This document shows positions 1-12,064 of a stretch of 64,000 nt of DNA, one piece after another. The position numbers and the translations under genes are program-made. Location of the stretch: NCBI GenBank assembly GCA_012845835.1, contig JABAKD010000029.1, positions 4,428,000-4,491,999 of the forward strand, in the 5' to 3' direction. The DNA is from Undaria pinnatifida. Its lineage: Eukaryota; Sar; Phaeophyceae; Laminariales; Alariaceae. The notes beneath the pieces were generated by a model. That model was given only the letters and a program-made list of their open reading frames with translations, ran no database searches and had not been told where the DNA came from. Positions within the stretch are counted from its first letter, which is position 1. Every line of letters starts with the position of its first letter.

Positions 1-259
1 ATGTGATTTTGGATTTTTCGTCCTCCTGACTGTGCCATTGCTGTCTCCCTTAAATATATACAAACCCCATCCACACTCGCTCCACCTTATACTGGCTGTT
101 CTACGAACTGATTTAATACCACTCCGCACCCCTTGGCGGTAATTTATCGCTTCTACGGTCCCTCTCCGTTTCGTTTTCTATCTGTCTTACGGGCATGCGC
201 GGGGCCTCAGACAGGTGTCAGCCCCCCGCGGCTAAGCCCCTATTTTTTGCCATATACCA

Positions 260-740
260 GGCTATACTAGCCACCTCCCCGCCGCATACAATAGCCACCG
301 CGCATTTAGTCGCCACCTCGCAATAGTGCCGCGCATTTAATCGCCACCTCGCAATAGTCCTCGCAACTGCCACGTACCGTAGTCCCTATCAGCCACTACA
401 CATACAGCAGCCCCCGCCCCTACCACGCATGCCGTAACTCCGCGCAGCGGCCGCGCATGCACTACCGGTAGCCCGCGCCCCCACGACGCATACTGTAGCC
501 CCTGCCCCGATTGCGCGTGCAGTACCCACCGACCCCACCGCGCACAGTAGCCGCCACGCATACAATAACAGAAACCCGCCGCGCATACGATAGTCACCGC
601 TTGTACAGTAGCAAAAGCCCGTCCGCATACAGTAGTCACCACGGCTGTCAGTAACGTGCAGTAGCCCTCGCCCCGCCGCACAATCAGTAGCCGCCGCGCA
701 TAATGGCCAATGCGCATCCCACGGCCGCCGCGAATGCACA
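260..740. repeat. GC-rich minisatellite built on CGCATACAGTAGCC
   Basis: Degenerate units of roughly 20-35 bp around a core like CCGCGCATACAGTAGCCACC repeat through this block. Related units recur at 2030-2220, which suggests a dispersed minisatellite. Confidence 0.6.
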
Positions 741-1142
741 GTTATCGGTGGGGCTGGATCATGCTATTCTATACGAAACAGCTGAAGTCTACAAAAACAT
801 GAGGACGGGTTTTCAGTTGGCTTTACCTCGAATTTTGTGTATCAGGTTATACCGCACCTGGCTGGACATGGACCTAGGCTAACCCTTCGCAGGCAACACC
901 GCCAATGTGGCTGGATTTGTCGTCGTCATCTGCCTTGGCCCTTATTCGGACGAATGACAGCCCGTGGCGGGTTTGTTCGATGCTGGCTTCCCGTGATGTC
1001 GTTTCTCACCTCGGCCCTTCTGGTGCTCGGGCCTGCCGCGTGTCTTGCACGTCCATTTTCCGGGTGTTGCTATTAACTAACTTTTTCTTGGGACTAAGCA
1101 CGACAGCACAAACTTAAACCCAGTATCATACAAAAAAGTAGA

Positions 1143-1925
1143 CGCATCCCTAGGGGCGTATATAAGCCATGCACCCCCACTGAATATAATGCTAGAAAAT
1201 ACCGATATACCTGGTACCAAGCTCCAACCCGACCAGAAGCCTAAGCCCTAACCTGGTTCGAAAACCATACGGGGTGGGATCAGGGTGTGTGTAACATAAT
1301 AAAACGGTCACTACTTGGGTGGGGGTGCGTGGCTTATATGCACCCCTAGGGCAAAAACAAATTTTGCACCCCCATAGGGGTGTAAATAAGCATGCACCCC
1401 CACTTAATGTGGCACTATTTGATATTTAATCGCAGTATACCGAATATACCTAGTACCAGGCCCAATCCGACCAGAAGGCTACGCCCTAACCTAGCCCGAA
1501 AGTCATACGCGGTGGAATCGGGATTGGCACGTAACATACAAGGTTTTGGGTAGGGGTGCATGGGTTATTTTATTTTATTTTATTTATTTTTTTCGCACGC
1601 TTCTACTTTCCAGCTCCTGGACAAGCCGTGGTCACAGGTGTCGTCCCTTCTTCCCCCCGGTTCTTGCCTTCAATTTTTATCGCGCATGGTGTTCAGCAAT
1701 CCCACTGCTCGTCTTTCATCGAGTGTTGCTAACCCACACTCTCGCGTTTTCCGCAAGTCAATTTGTGCGCGCGAAAAAGTCCCCACGAATGTATACGAGT
1801 ATGCACTCGGGGGGATTCGAACTCACGAAACTGACCGATACCAGGCTCGAGGATAACCTAATACGCCACCGGGGCGACCGGCATGGGTTATGTACACCCT
1901 TAAGGTGTATATATTTTTTTCGCGT
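1143..1925. repeat. Tandem duplication (about 220 bp x2), second copy split by a SINE
   Basis: Copy 1 (about 1143-1365) and copy 2 (about 1366-1560, continuing at 1892) share the order: GCACCCCCACT, ...ATACCTGGTACCA, CCGACCAGAAG, CCCTAACCT, GTAACATA, GGGGTGCATGG. Copy 1 shows the uninterrupted form of the site where copy 2 carries the SINE. Confidence 0.65.
1569..1880 (-). mobile_element. tRNA-derived SINE, copy 1, with target-site duplication
   Basis: Read on the minus strand, the element begins with a tRNA-like head: an A-box-like GGTGGCGTA...GGTTATC and a perfect B box GAGTTCGAATCC. A body of about 200 bp follows and the element ends in an A-rich tail (A-runs separated by T). It is flanked by an 11-bp direct repeat GCATGGGTTAT at 1558-1568 and 1881-1891. 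A second full-length copy lies at 23329-23630. Confidence 0.88.
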
Positions 1926-2029
1926 ATCATACCCCGGGTATCGGGCCTTTTTATTGATATTCGTGGCCAAGCATTCATTACTTCGAATGGTCCGCCACTT
2001 TTTCGGGCCAAAACAGGCCTCCAGTCCTA

Positions 2030-2220
2030 CTGCAAACAGTAGCCCCCGCCCCCGCTGAGCGTGCAACAGCCGCCCCCACGCATGTTTTAGTCGCCGCGTG
2101 TACACAGTAGCCGAACGCCGCGCGCGTACAACAGCCACCGCTGTAGTCACCATAACCGTAGCGACCATGCAGAAGCCCCAACCCCCCCCGTGCAAACAGC
2201 AGCCGCCGCGGCACACAGAC
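2030..2220. repeat. Second block of the CAGTAGCC minisatellite
   Basis: Units such as ACAGTAGCC and ACAACAGCCACCG repeat here with the same composition and core as 260-740. Confidence 0.5.
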
Positions 2221-2457
2221 TGGTGATGGAGAGGGGGAGCTGAAGCGTAAATGAATACGAAAAATGCCCACATTTGAAGGGGTTGAGAGGCGTTGGGTTT
2301 AGTAGGGGTTGGGGGATTAAAAAAAAAAAGCACGCTACGACAGGGGTAGCTTTTTGTTGGGGACACAACGAGCAGGCTATTTCCTCTCTCTCCCTAACCC
2401 ACCCTCGGGTTGCTGCTTGGTTTGCCTCTGATGCATGGTGTGGCTGTGGGCGGTCAG

Positions 2458-2569
2458 GGTGAAGTCGAGCTTCCTCGCGCACTCGACGAAGGATCAGGTT
2501 GAAGGCCTGGATTGGCACCCTCTGGACAAGAACCAGCTCGCAACGTGCTCGGCCGACAAGGTCATGAAG
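2458..2569 (+). CDS. THOC3: THOC3 exon 1 of the visible part
   Basis: Acceptor ...ggtcag precedes the exon and donor gtgcgtg follows it. The first base completes a codon begun upstream; the exon ends in phase 0. It encodes the end of one WD repeat (GLDWHP...LATCSADKVMK), which runs directly into VWDART of the next exon. The upstream pyrimidine tract is weak, so the left border could differ. Confidence 0.78.
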
Positions 2570-5500
2570 GTGCGTGAATGCCCCCCCTCCTACGGTTGTC
2601 GGGTTGTTTTTTTGCGGTCAATCTTTGCTTTCTAGGGGTAGGAATACGATATCGGTACACACTTTTTAGCACTTACCGGTTTTTTTTTTATGATCCTTAC
2701 ATGAGGAGCTCTGTACCTCGTCCAGCGACGTTTTTTTTTGGAAAAAAAATCGACGCGTGCTATCATAAATCGAAGATTCCACGGCAGGGGTTGCAGTTGT
2801 TGGATTGACTAATGGTGTGTGACCGGCTGAGCTCCTCAAGCGTGGAACTATGGGTTAGTAGTGATCGTTTGGCGAGTAGATCTGTTCTATTAATAGGACT
2901 AGCGCATAGAAGTGTTGGTCGGGTTGCGCGACCGAAGAGTGTCTTTACGGTCACGCTTCTGGTGAGATGTTGAGCTCCTCGCGTTAGGAGGTCAGAAAAT
3001 TGTTAGAATCTGCTGCACCCCTATTATAGCGTGGGATGACTACTGGGTAGAAACAAGTTTTTTTGGGGGGGGGCGAGGGCTTACGTGTGGAGATCTATTC
3101 CCTGTACCTGACCTAGGAACCGAATTTGAAAACAGTCGTACCCTAAGGGCGATGCACAATCCCATGGGCCAGACTCGTGCTACGGTAGAGGTGCATCTAT
3201 TTTTTTCTGAGGCCTCTTAATTTCAGGAGCTCTATTCCCCATCCAACAAAATTGATTTAGAGAAAAACGAAAAAGCGCAACCCGCCGAGCAATCCCATAG
3301 CTTAAGTAGCCTAAGTATTCTGAAGAAAAGAAAAAACTCGAAAAAACGAGTGAAATTTCGACGATTTTGGGTTAAGGAGCACTGCTATTCAGGAAAAAAA
3401 ATAGCCATGAAGTGCTGCGTACCTTTATCGTAGCACGCGCGACCCAACTTTGGTTGGGTAGCAGTTGGGTAGGAAAAATGTATTAATAATAGTATCGAAA
3501 CCGTCGAATGTATTAATATTAGTATCGAAATAGTCGAATGTCACAGTCCAAGGCCGACACCCAACCTACAAAAAAGTACGGTTACCTCGAATTTGGGTGA
3601 GAAGCACGTTTTCCAACGATTTAGATCGTTTCTATTTTCCAACCTATTTTTCTGGTGGGTTGGTTGGCCTTGGGTGTGTGATGACATTTCGTCGGTTTGA
3701 ATACTAATGATATGTTTCTTCCCAAACCCAAACGAATTTTGGAAATCGCAGTACCCTGCTCTAGCAAAAAATATTGCAAACACTTTTTTTTCGTGTAGAG
3801 TGGTCGCAACGAATAGCCCAAGTGGGCTGGCCTTTTTTTCAATAATGAGCACGACTAGCCCAAGCAGTGCAATCTCAGTTTTCGGCTACTTATTTTTTTT
3901 TCCGTTAGTTTTCAAGAGTTTTTCTATACCCAGGTCAGTATGCCTAGCAACGACTTAGGCAGGGGAATTTTTCGACAAGGTTCAATCTTTCCAGGATTTG
4001 TTGACTCACTAGTGTGAGGAGGCGAAATCGTGGTCCGCAGTTCGTAGATCGTGGTCTACAGATCGGATCAAATAAAAATATCAAACGAGGCGAATCCGCG
4101 ATTCTCGCCCGTTTCTGGCCGGTTTTGGGTCAGGGTTGGGGTCAAGGTCAGGTTTAGGGTTAGGGTTAGGTTTAGGAGTTGGGTTGGGTCTACGCCCGTG
4201 CCTTGGCCACACCAGCGGAAGCGTCTCTTAGCACCACTAACCTTTGTGGCAATCAATAGCCCGACCCTAGGGAGATATATCCTATGTAGGTTCTAGGGGT
4301 CCTCCAGGTACCAGGTCCTCCAGGTACCAGGCATAATGGATTGCTGTATAATACTTTTATGCATGTACGACAGAAGCATTGACAGCTCCCACAGGTTGCG
4401 GGTTTGTATCATGGAACTCGTCGTCGTTCCTGCTTGTTGATCCTCATTTTAGATGCACGTACTCGATTAACAATGTACGAGCGTTTCTGCTGTGTTTACG
4501 GGGATACCGGGCATTGCAGGGTATTGTACTGTTTTATTTTCTGCTGTTAATTTTGACACGGGGTTTGAGTTGCGAAGACGGGGCGAGCTGAAGAATACGT
4601 GCAAAGACAGTCGTAGATGGGGTAGCAAAAAAAATACGTTTGTGTATCGATTAAAATACCGATACTCGTACATACCTGGTCCTTTTTTGTTGGTTTTCAG
4701 TTTTTGTGCGTATTGCTGTACGCGCATTTTTTTCGTTGGCGTAGGTGTGTCTGCTGACCGTTTGTGTTAGTGCATTCGTGCCTGCTGCCTTTCGTCGGGG
4801 ATTTTCACTGGTCATGACCCGGTCCATGGGTCGGACCAAGAGATTTTCGCAAACTCGCCGGTCGAATCGGGTCAAGTGAGGAGGTGGTGGGAAACTGACG
4901 GGTTGGATCGGTTGAGACGGAAGGCTTTCTAATCTCACGGGTCAGGGTCGGGTCTCTCTGACTTGAGCCGACCAGCGATAAGCGACCCAGCATATAAACA
5001 GGCCTGCTGCTGCTGCTGCTGCCGCTGCTGCTGCTGCTGCCGCTGCTGCTGCTGCTGCTTCGGTGCGTTTTATAAGTTTTGCTGCTGTGACTACCCACCA
5101 GAAGTAGAAGCTATTAATCGGACGCCAAGGAAAAGATCTTTCAACGAGCGTCTATTAGATGCCGCGCCCGCCACTGTCGCTACTGGTGCGGCTGCTGCGT
5201 TTCTTCTGAGTAATTTGCGGCTGCTGTTGTTTTTTTTGCCGCTGCTGCGGCTGCTGCTGCTGTTGTTGCTGCTGCCACTGAATCTGGTGCTTATTTTTCT
5301 GCCGCTCTTGATGCCGCTGTACTTGATGCTTTTGCGTCTGCTTCTGCTGCTGCCGCCTCTGCTGCTGCCGCTTCTGCTCTTGATCCTGCTGCCGCCGCCA
5401 ACAAGGTTTGGGACGCGCGCACCCCGGGCAGGCCTGTGCAGGAACACACCTCGGACGGTGACAACCTCAGCCTCACTTACAGCCCGAATGGACACTACAT

Positions 5501-8500
5501 CGCCATGGGGTGGGTGCACTGTGTGTTCGTGTTGGTGTTGATGGTGTTGATAGTTGTGATTATATTGCTGGTGATGGTGGTAGTGGTCGTGAGGATGGTG
5601 TTGTCATGGTGTTGATGCTGTTGGTGGTGGTGTTGCCGTTCATAGTGTTGGTGGTATTGGTAGTGTTGTGGCAATAGCGCTCTAGGTGTTGGTTGTGGTG
5701 TTGGTGTTGGTGCTGGTGCTTGTGGTGGTGGCGTTGGCGACAGTGCTGGTATTGGTGTTGACATAGGCGTTCGTATTACTGTAGTGTTATTGGTGGCCGT
5801 GGTGCTGGGGTGTTAGTGGAGGTGTCGGTGTGGTTGGTGTTTGTGGCGATGGTGGCGGTGCTATGGTTGGCGTTGTAGGTTGACATTGGTGATGACGATG
5901 AAGTTGTTGGATGCTGGTGGTGGTGGTTGTGACGGTGGTCGTCTTTGTTGTGGTTGTGGTCGTGTTGAAACTTCTCCTGCGTCTGCGCAAGCAGCAGCGG
6001 CAGTGAACGTCGTTCGTGGGCGCGCTCTTTCGTATGTGCTTGTATTTTTACGTATATCGCCACCCCCCCCCCCCCTTATCGCTCCCGCGACGCCGAAGAA
6101 AGCCGCGGGCGCATTCCACCACAGGGGTATCACCTAATTTACCCGAGGCTCCTCGCTCGAGGGGTTCTCTTCCTCTCCCAAACACTGTCTTTGACGACAA
6201 CTGAAAGTGCAAACCGATGGACGATTCCTTGGCCTATCTACTCTAAGGCTACAGCGAACAATATGATACCAGGTGGATATATTGGTTTCAACTTTTGTAC
6301 CCCTCAATGCGACTAAGGTATCAGCGCGTAAAATGATCATGGACAGATTTCGCCCTTGTCAAAACGCAGGGGATTCGTATATATTCGAAAGAGTAAAAAC
6401 GCGCGACCGGAGTATCACGCAGCCTGCAAAGATGGGTATCGACCCATAAATCGACCGAACTCACAAGCTGACATATTTGAAACGTTTTATGATAATATGG
6501 TAGAAACCAGATGGCATTCCAGAGACGTTGGGCAGTGTAGCCAATAGTTGACCACTGTAGTAGTATCGCACCGTCAGTCAGAAATCTGTAGGGTAAACAG
6601 TGCTATTATACCGCCATCGCAGCACGCGTCTTCCATGAAAAGTGGGACCCCAACCCCTAGGCCCCATGCGCTGCCCGCGTGCTACGTATACAGACGCGGC
6701 CTTAAAGACAGGGGTCCAGCAATGTTTGGGAGGCTCCTACCCTTGTTCGGAGCCCTCTAGTTTTTTTCAGCCAAATGCTGACGATTACGTTCGAGGAAAA
6801 TGAATGTTCAACCCGACGAACAGTCCCATGGCCTAGATATTTGCCGTCTTATTCACTATTTTACTAATTTGCTAACGGAGTACAGCGTGGTAATGCGTGA
6901 ATGGGATTTTAAATATGTTGGACGATTCCTCAATCGAGGATCTCCGTCAGCTAGAAACCCGCTGGCCAAAAAGGTGCCACTCCTATCGTAGCATTTGGTA
7001 CGGTCTTCAGAGCCCCAAAATTCCTCCCTATACTATTTTCAATTAATTTGTCCCCAAAAACGGGTTTGCAGTTGTAAAGGCGTTAAGGTATTTGGGCAGA
7101 TCAGGGTGGGAACGACGCCGTCAGCGCAGCCCATATTATACATATTCTTCTGAATTCCCACCCCAGCTTTGGAACCCTCCCCCACCCCCCCCGCCCCTGC
7201 ACCTCTCGATGCCGGCGTTTGTCGCTCTCTAATGTTTAGATTTTTTATCTGTCTTGTGTATTTTTCGGTGTCGTTTTATTGCTCTTAGGTCTGTCTGTCT
7301 GTCTTTCTGTCTTTGTGTTTCCGTCTGTATACCCCTATTTGACTGTCCTTCTCCTTTCTCTTGCCTCTCCATTTGTCCCTTCGTCTCTCTGCACTGTTCT
7401 CTGTGTTTGTCTGTGTGCCTGCCTGTGTCACTTATTTGCCTATGCCTGCTCCTCCGCTTCGCTTTGTCTGTCTTTGTCTCTTCTTCTCTTTGCGCCATTC
7501 TATGTCTTCCCCGCTGTGTGTCTCTGGATCTCTCCGCCTCCTTGTCTTGTCCCCCTTTGACAACGATATATACATGAATGTTTGCTCTCGGCGAATAGGA
7601 GCACGCGCAAGGAGAAAAACATGGACACCGACATCCTCGGAATCTACGACATCCGGACCAAGAAGAAGCTCAAGTCTGTGAGAAACCCCCCCTCTCAGAG
7701 AGTTTTCATAGAGAGTCTTCGCACAGAGCCTTGAGAGAGAAGGATGGGCTTCAGGGAGATTGAGCGTTCATGGAGAGCCTTGATAGGGCTAGCTTCCTAG
7801 AGAGCGTTTGGATAGGGAGATACCACATAACTCGCAATATAGCACACCCCCGCGGACGATTTTCGAAGCTATTTTTTGTTTACGGTGGGGAGAGTTCCAC
7901 CGCCGATTCATACGTCTGTGGAAAGATCTCGATGGAACTTTTTCAACGCTGCCATTTTCGTCGTTCAATCCCCCCCCCCCCACCGCCCTAAATTCCGGGG
8001 CTTTTCACGTGTCGAATCGCTTCTCGCGGGTCGGATGGGAAGGCCGTGACCCGAGCTGACCCATGAGATTTGAAAACCGCCTGACCCGACCCGATACGAC
8101 GCGTGACGTTTCGAACACCTCCTGACCCGACCAAACCCAACCCGACCCGACCCGATACGACGCGTGAGGTTTCGACCACCTCCTGACCCGACCGAACCCA
8201 ACCCGACCCGACCCGATCCGACCCGACCCGACCCGACCCGACCCGACCCGACCCGACCCGACCCGACCCGACCCGACCCGACCCGACCCGACCCGACCCG
8301 ACCCGACCCGACCCGACCCGACCCGATCCGACTTGACCCGCGTGTGTTTGAAAACCTTCTGACGCGACCCGCGGACGGAGTCATGGCCCGTGAATAGCCC
8401 TGCTTGGTTTGGGGAAAATCGACCCGGAATTTCGTCGAAGGGGAGTGTGTCATCTTGCGTATTTTATGGTATCCCCCATAGAAACCATTTAGAGAGAGAG

Positions 8501-11500
8501 AGAGCTTTCATAGGGAGAAGCCGTTTAGAGAGAGAGACTCCATAGAGAGATTACAAGGGGAGAGGGGCTTCAGAGAGAAAGTGGGAGTTCATAGAGACCC
8601 TTCGTGGAGTTAGTTCAGAGAGAGGGAGAGGGACAGAGCTTCATAGAGGGGACTTAGAGAGATAGCCGCCATAAAAAACATTCAGAAAGTGACAGAAAGA
8701 ATGACAGAGAGTACTAATAGGGAAAACACCCGGAGAGACGGCCTCGACAGAGAGCTTTCAGAGATAAAGAGAGTTCGTAGGGACCTCTGGAAGAGATAAA
8801 CTTCGTAGGGACACTTCAGAGAGAGGGGAGTGCTTCCAATTTTAGAGTATTTCGAGAGAGATATGGGTCGTAGAGAGCGTTAAGATATATTAGGTACTTT
8901 CATGGAGAGAGATTCATGTAAGGCCTTTGGGTAGAGATGTTGCCTTGATATTAACGCCTGGAGGTCTTTCGTGTACAGTAGAGATATCGCTCAGAGTGAG
9001 ATCCTAGATAGAGCGATGAGAGATAGAGCTTTCAGAGTGAGATAACGCCTTCAGAAAGAGAAACTCCATGGAGAGTGTTCGGCGAGAGGTCAATCCCGAT
9101 GGAGGCTTCATTACTTGGAAAACGGTCGGAGGGGGAAGTATTCCCCGGTTGCATTTAGTCGATTTTCCAACCGCCATCGGGGTGGGAGGATGTGGAGGAG
9201 GGGATTGAGGTCGGTGTCTATGCCATTTTTCCGAGTAGCTCGTGTGACCACCAAAAACCATGTGATACGGTGATACCGTTATGGCATTAGCATGGTAATC
9301 GTGTACTTCTTCGATGTGACGTATCACGATACGATATATTAGGGTATCACTATAGTCACGTAATATTATATGTTATTTTGTTTCACGGCTTCGTACTTTA
9401 AAGATATCATATGTTGACGGCGGCTTCTTCGCGGTTTTCCGTTTTGTTCTCCACGGTTTTCCGCGCCCCTCCCCCCTTTATTTCACGACCCCTCCCCCCT
9501 TGCCACACCCCCCCCCCCTCCTCTTTCCGTTAATCTCTTCACCCCTCCATATCTTCCCTCTTCCCCCCGTCGCCTCCTCCTGTCCGTCCCCCCCTGCGTC
9601 GCCTCGCGCCCCCTCACGCCTTTCTATCCACCCCTCTTCCCCTCGCCCCGTTGTTGCTTACCCCCCGTATTTTCCTCTCTCCGCCGCCCCCCATCCTCCC
9701 CCCGCTCGCCGCTCACCCGCCTCTTCTCCTCTTCTTATTTCCCCCCCCCCCGCTCTTGCCGTTCGCCCTTTGACACACTTGTGCTTGGGGGCTTCCACAG
9801 GTAAAATTTCCGTTCGCAGTGTTCGACTACAAGTGGTCGCCTAACGGGGAGTACATCATCCACTCTTCCGAGAAGGGGAAGATCGACGTAAGTGTCAATC
9901 AATTGTCTTGTCGCTTTGGGTCTGTTATTCGTTGTTGCCATTTATTGTTTTGCTTTGCTCCACCCCTGCGTCCATAGGAAGGGGCGTGTGTTTTTTGTCA
10001 TCAGTGGTGCCGAGTGGAAGCCTTGTCAAATTCCTGTGTTGAACGGTGTCCCATGTTGGAATAATTCGCCTGTTGAAACTGTTCAGTGTTTTGGAAGGGT
10101 TTCCATTTCGCTTTTTTTGATCATGGCTCGTTCTTTCCACCGCAACTCTTATTAAATAGGAGGTTTTACCCTCGGCGGCCTTCTGGGCAAGCCGTGGTCA
10201 CACATGTTCCGTCTCCCTTCTGGGTACATGCCTTCATTTGTATCGCGCCGAGGGCTCAGCAATCCGGCTTCTCGTCGATTGCCATCGAAGTTTGCCAAGA
10301 AGCGCAACCGCTCTTTCGGCGATGGAAGAAGATGCTCAGAAAATGTTTTGTGCACAGTATAGTACGCCAGCCAAGATTCGCGACCCAGCGCAACCTCCGG
10401 CAAGGATTGCAGTCGAATTGCTGTCGACGAGTGCTGTGGTAGGGAGGTCCTCTTTTTGCCTACTTAGTTCTGTCGCTTTCTCACCTTGGATGTCAGGAGG
10501 CGACGGTTTGGGGCGCAGTCAGGCACGCCTTCACGATCTCCCACACTAAACCTAGTATTTTTCGTTTAGATGACCGTCCGTCACATGCCTAAATGTTCGT
10601 GTCTCCTGACGCGTTTGTTGGTCACGGCATGGGTATCCCATTCGTATAAAGACGTGAAGTCGGACGCGTGCCCCTCTTTTTCTTCCGTTGCTCTTGGCGT
10701 CCGGTTTCTCCCCCCTCCCTTCCCCCGTACTTTATTATTCTTTTGATGAAACGGTTTCGGATTTTTGGTCCTCGCTGTACGGTCGGTTTGTCACTTCTCG
10801 TGGCACGGATTTCCTATTCGTGTGTACGAGTATAAACATGTAAAGCCGTGAATGTGCTCCTCTTTTTTCTCTTACTCATCCCGCCTCGTTCTCCTCAACC
10901 CCCTTCCTTATGGTTCTTATGGTTCTTCTGATAAAATTGTTTTCACTTTTGAACCATCACTACACGATCGGTATGTTACATATCACGGCATGAGCTTCCT
11001 ATTTGTATACACGAGTATGAGTATGAAGATGCAAAACCGTCAATGTGCTAGTCTTTTTCCCCTGTTACTCGTGATGCCCCGTTTATCGCCCTCGCCTCTC
11101 GTGTGATTCTTGCGATCAAGGGGTTTATATATTTGAACTTGTAACTATGTGGTCGGCTTCCCTCTGCCAGTGCTCGCCGCATGAGAGTCCTATTCGTGCT
11201 ATCAATCGTACCACACGGTCGAACCGCGTATATGCTCCTCTTTTTTCTGTTACTGACGCCCCGCCTCCCCCCCGACTGCCCCATTCATAGAGTCTTCTGA
11301 TCAAGCATTAATGTTTTTTCAGCCTTAACTATGCTGTCCGTTTCTCACTGCTCACGACATGAGTTTCCTTTTCGTACGTATATCAAGATGTCAAAGCCGT
11401 AAATGTGCTCTTTTTGTCTCTCTTACTAACCCCGCCCCCTCCCTCCCCCCAAGCCGCCGCCGCCCTGGTCGGTGAAAACCCGAGATGCTCCGTCCCGGCA

Positions 11501-11960
11501 TTGTAGGTTTAATAGCTATGGTGATACCACTACGGCCACGCATGAACATCGAATACACCCCCCCGCCCTCCCGTACGATCTTTCTGTTGAAACGGTTTCA
11601 TTTTAACAGCGTAACTACACGGTCTGTTACGTGCAGCCCATTTTCTGATAAAGATGTCTAGTGTTTTTAACCGTAGCTACGTATACGGTGCGTTTCTCCC
11701 TGCCCACGGAATGCGCTACCTATTCGCATGAGTACGAATTTGCAGTCTAAAGCCGGGAATAGGCTTGAGCTTTTTTTTTTCTCGTACTCATTCCGCCCGG
11801 TTTTGCCCCGCCCCCTCCCGGCCGGGTGTCCAGATTAATGCGTTCGGACCTACGAAGCCTCTTTCTCGCGTCAAGTCCACGCCGGCTGCTCACACCGCTG
11901 CGTGTCACGGGTTGGACATCGATCCGTTCAATAGGCGAGGTTGCTGTCGCTGTTGTTGTT

Positions 11961-12013
<53 letters not shown>

Positions 12014-12030
12014 AGTTGTTGTTGTTGTAG

Positions 12031-12064
<34 letters not shown>

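Larger units (their letters stand above)
1..2457. other. No gene recognised; repeats left of the THOC3 exon
   Basis: No exon of the missing THOC3 N-terminus could be found here. The stretch holds a minisatellite (260-740), a tandem duplication of about 220 bp (1143-1925) with a SINE inserted in its second copy, and a second block of the minisatellite (2030-2220). It may be intron or upstream DNA. Confidence 0.6.

Noticed and set aside
837-1117. Candidate 5' exon of THOC3
   Set aside because: No WD40 landmarks in any frame and no convincing splice context.
1805-1880. Possible tRNA gene on the minus strand (GAGTTCGAATCC)
   Set aside because: The acceptor stem does not close, and the same head is followed by a shared body and A-rich tail at 23329-23630. 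It is a SINE head.
4963-5541. 192-codon Cys/Leu-rich ORF
   Set aside because: CTG/CCG repeat translation; the real THOC3 exon 2 lies inside in another frame.
8164-8453. Pro/Thr/Asp repeat ORF (+) and Gly/Arg/Val ORF (-)
   Set aside because: A pure CCCGA pentamer array is open in every frame.
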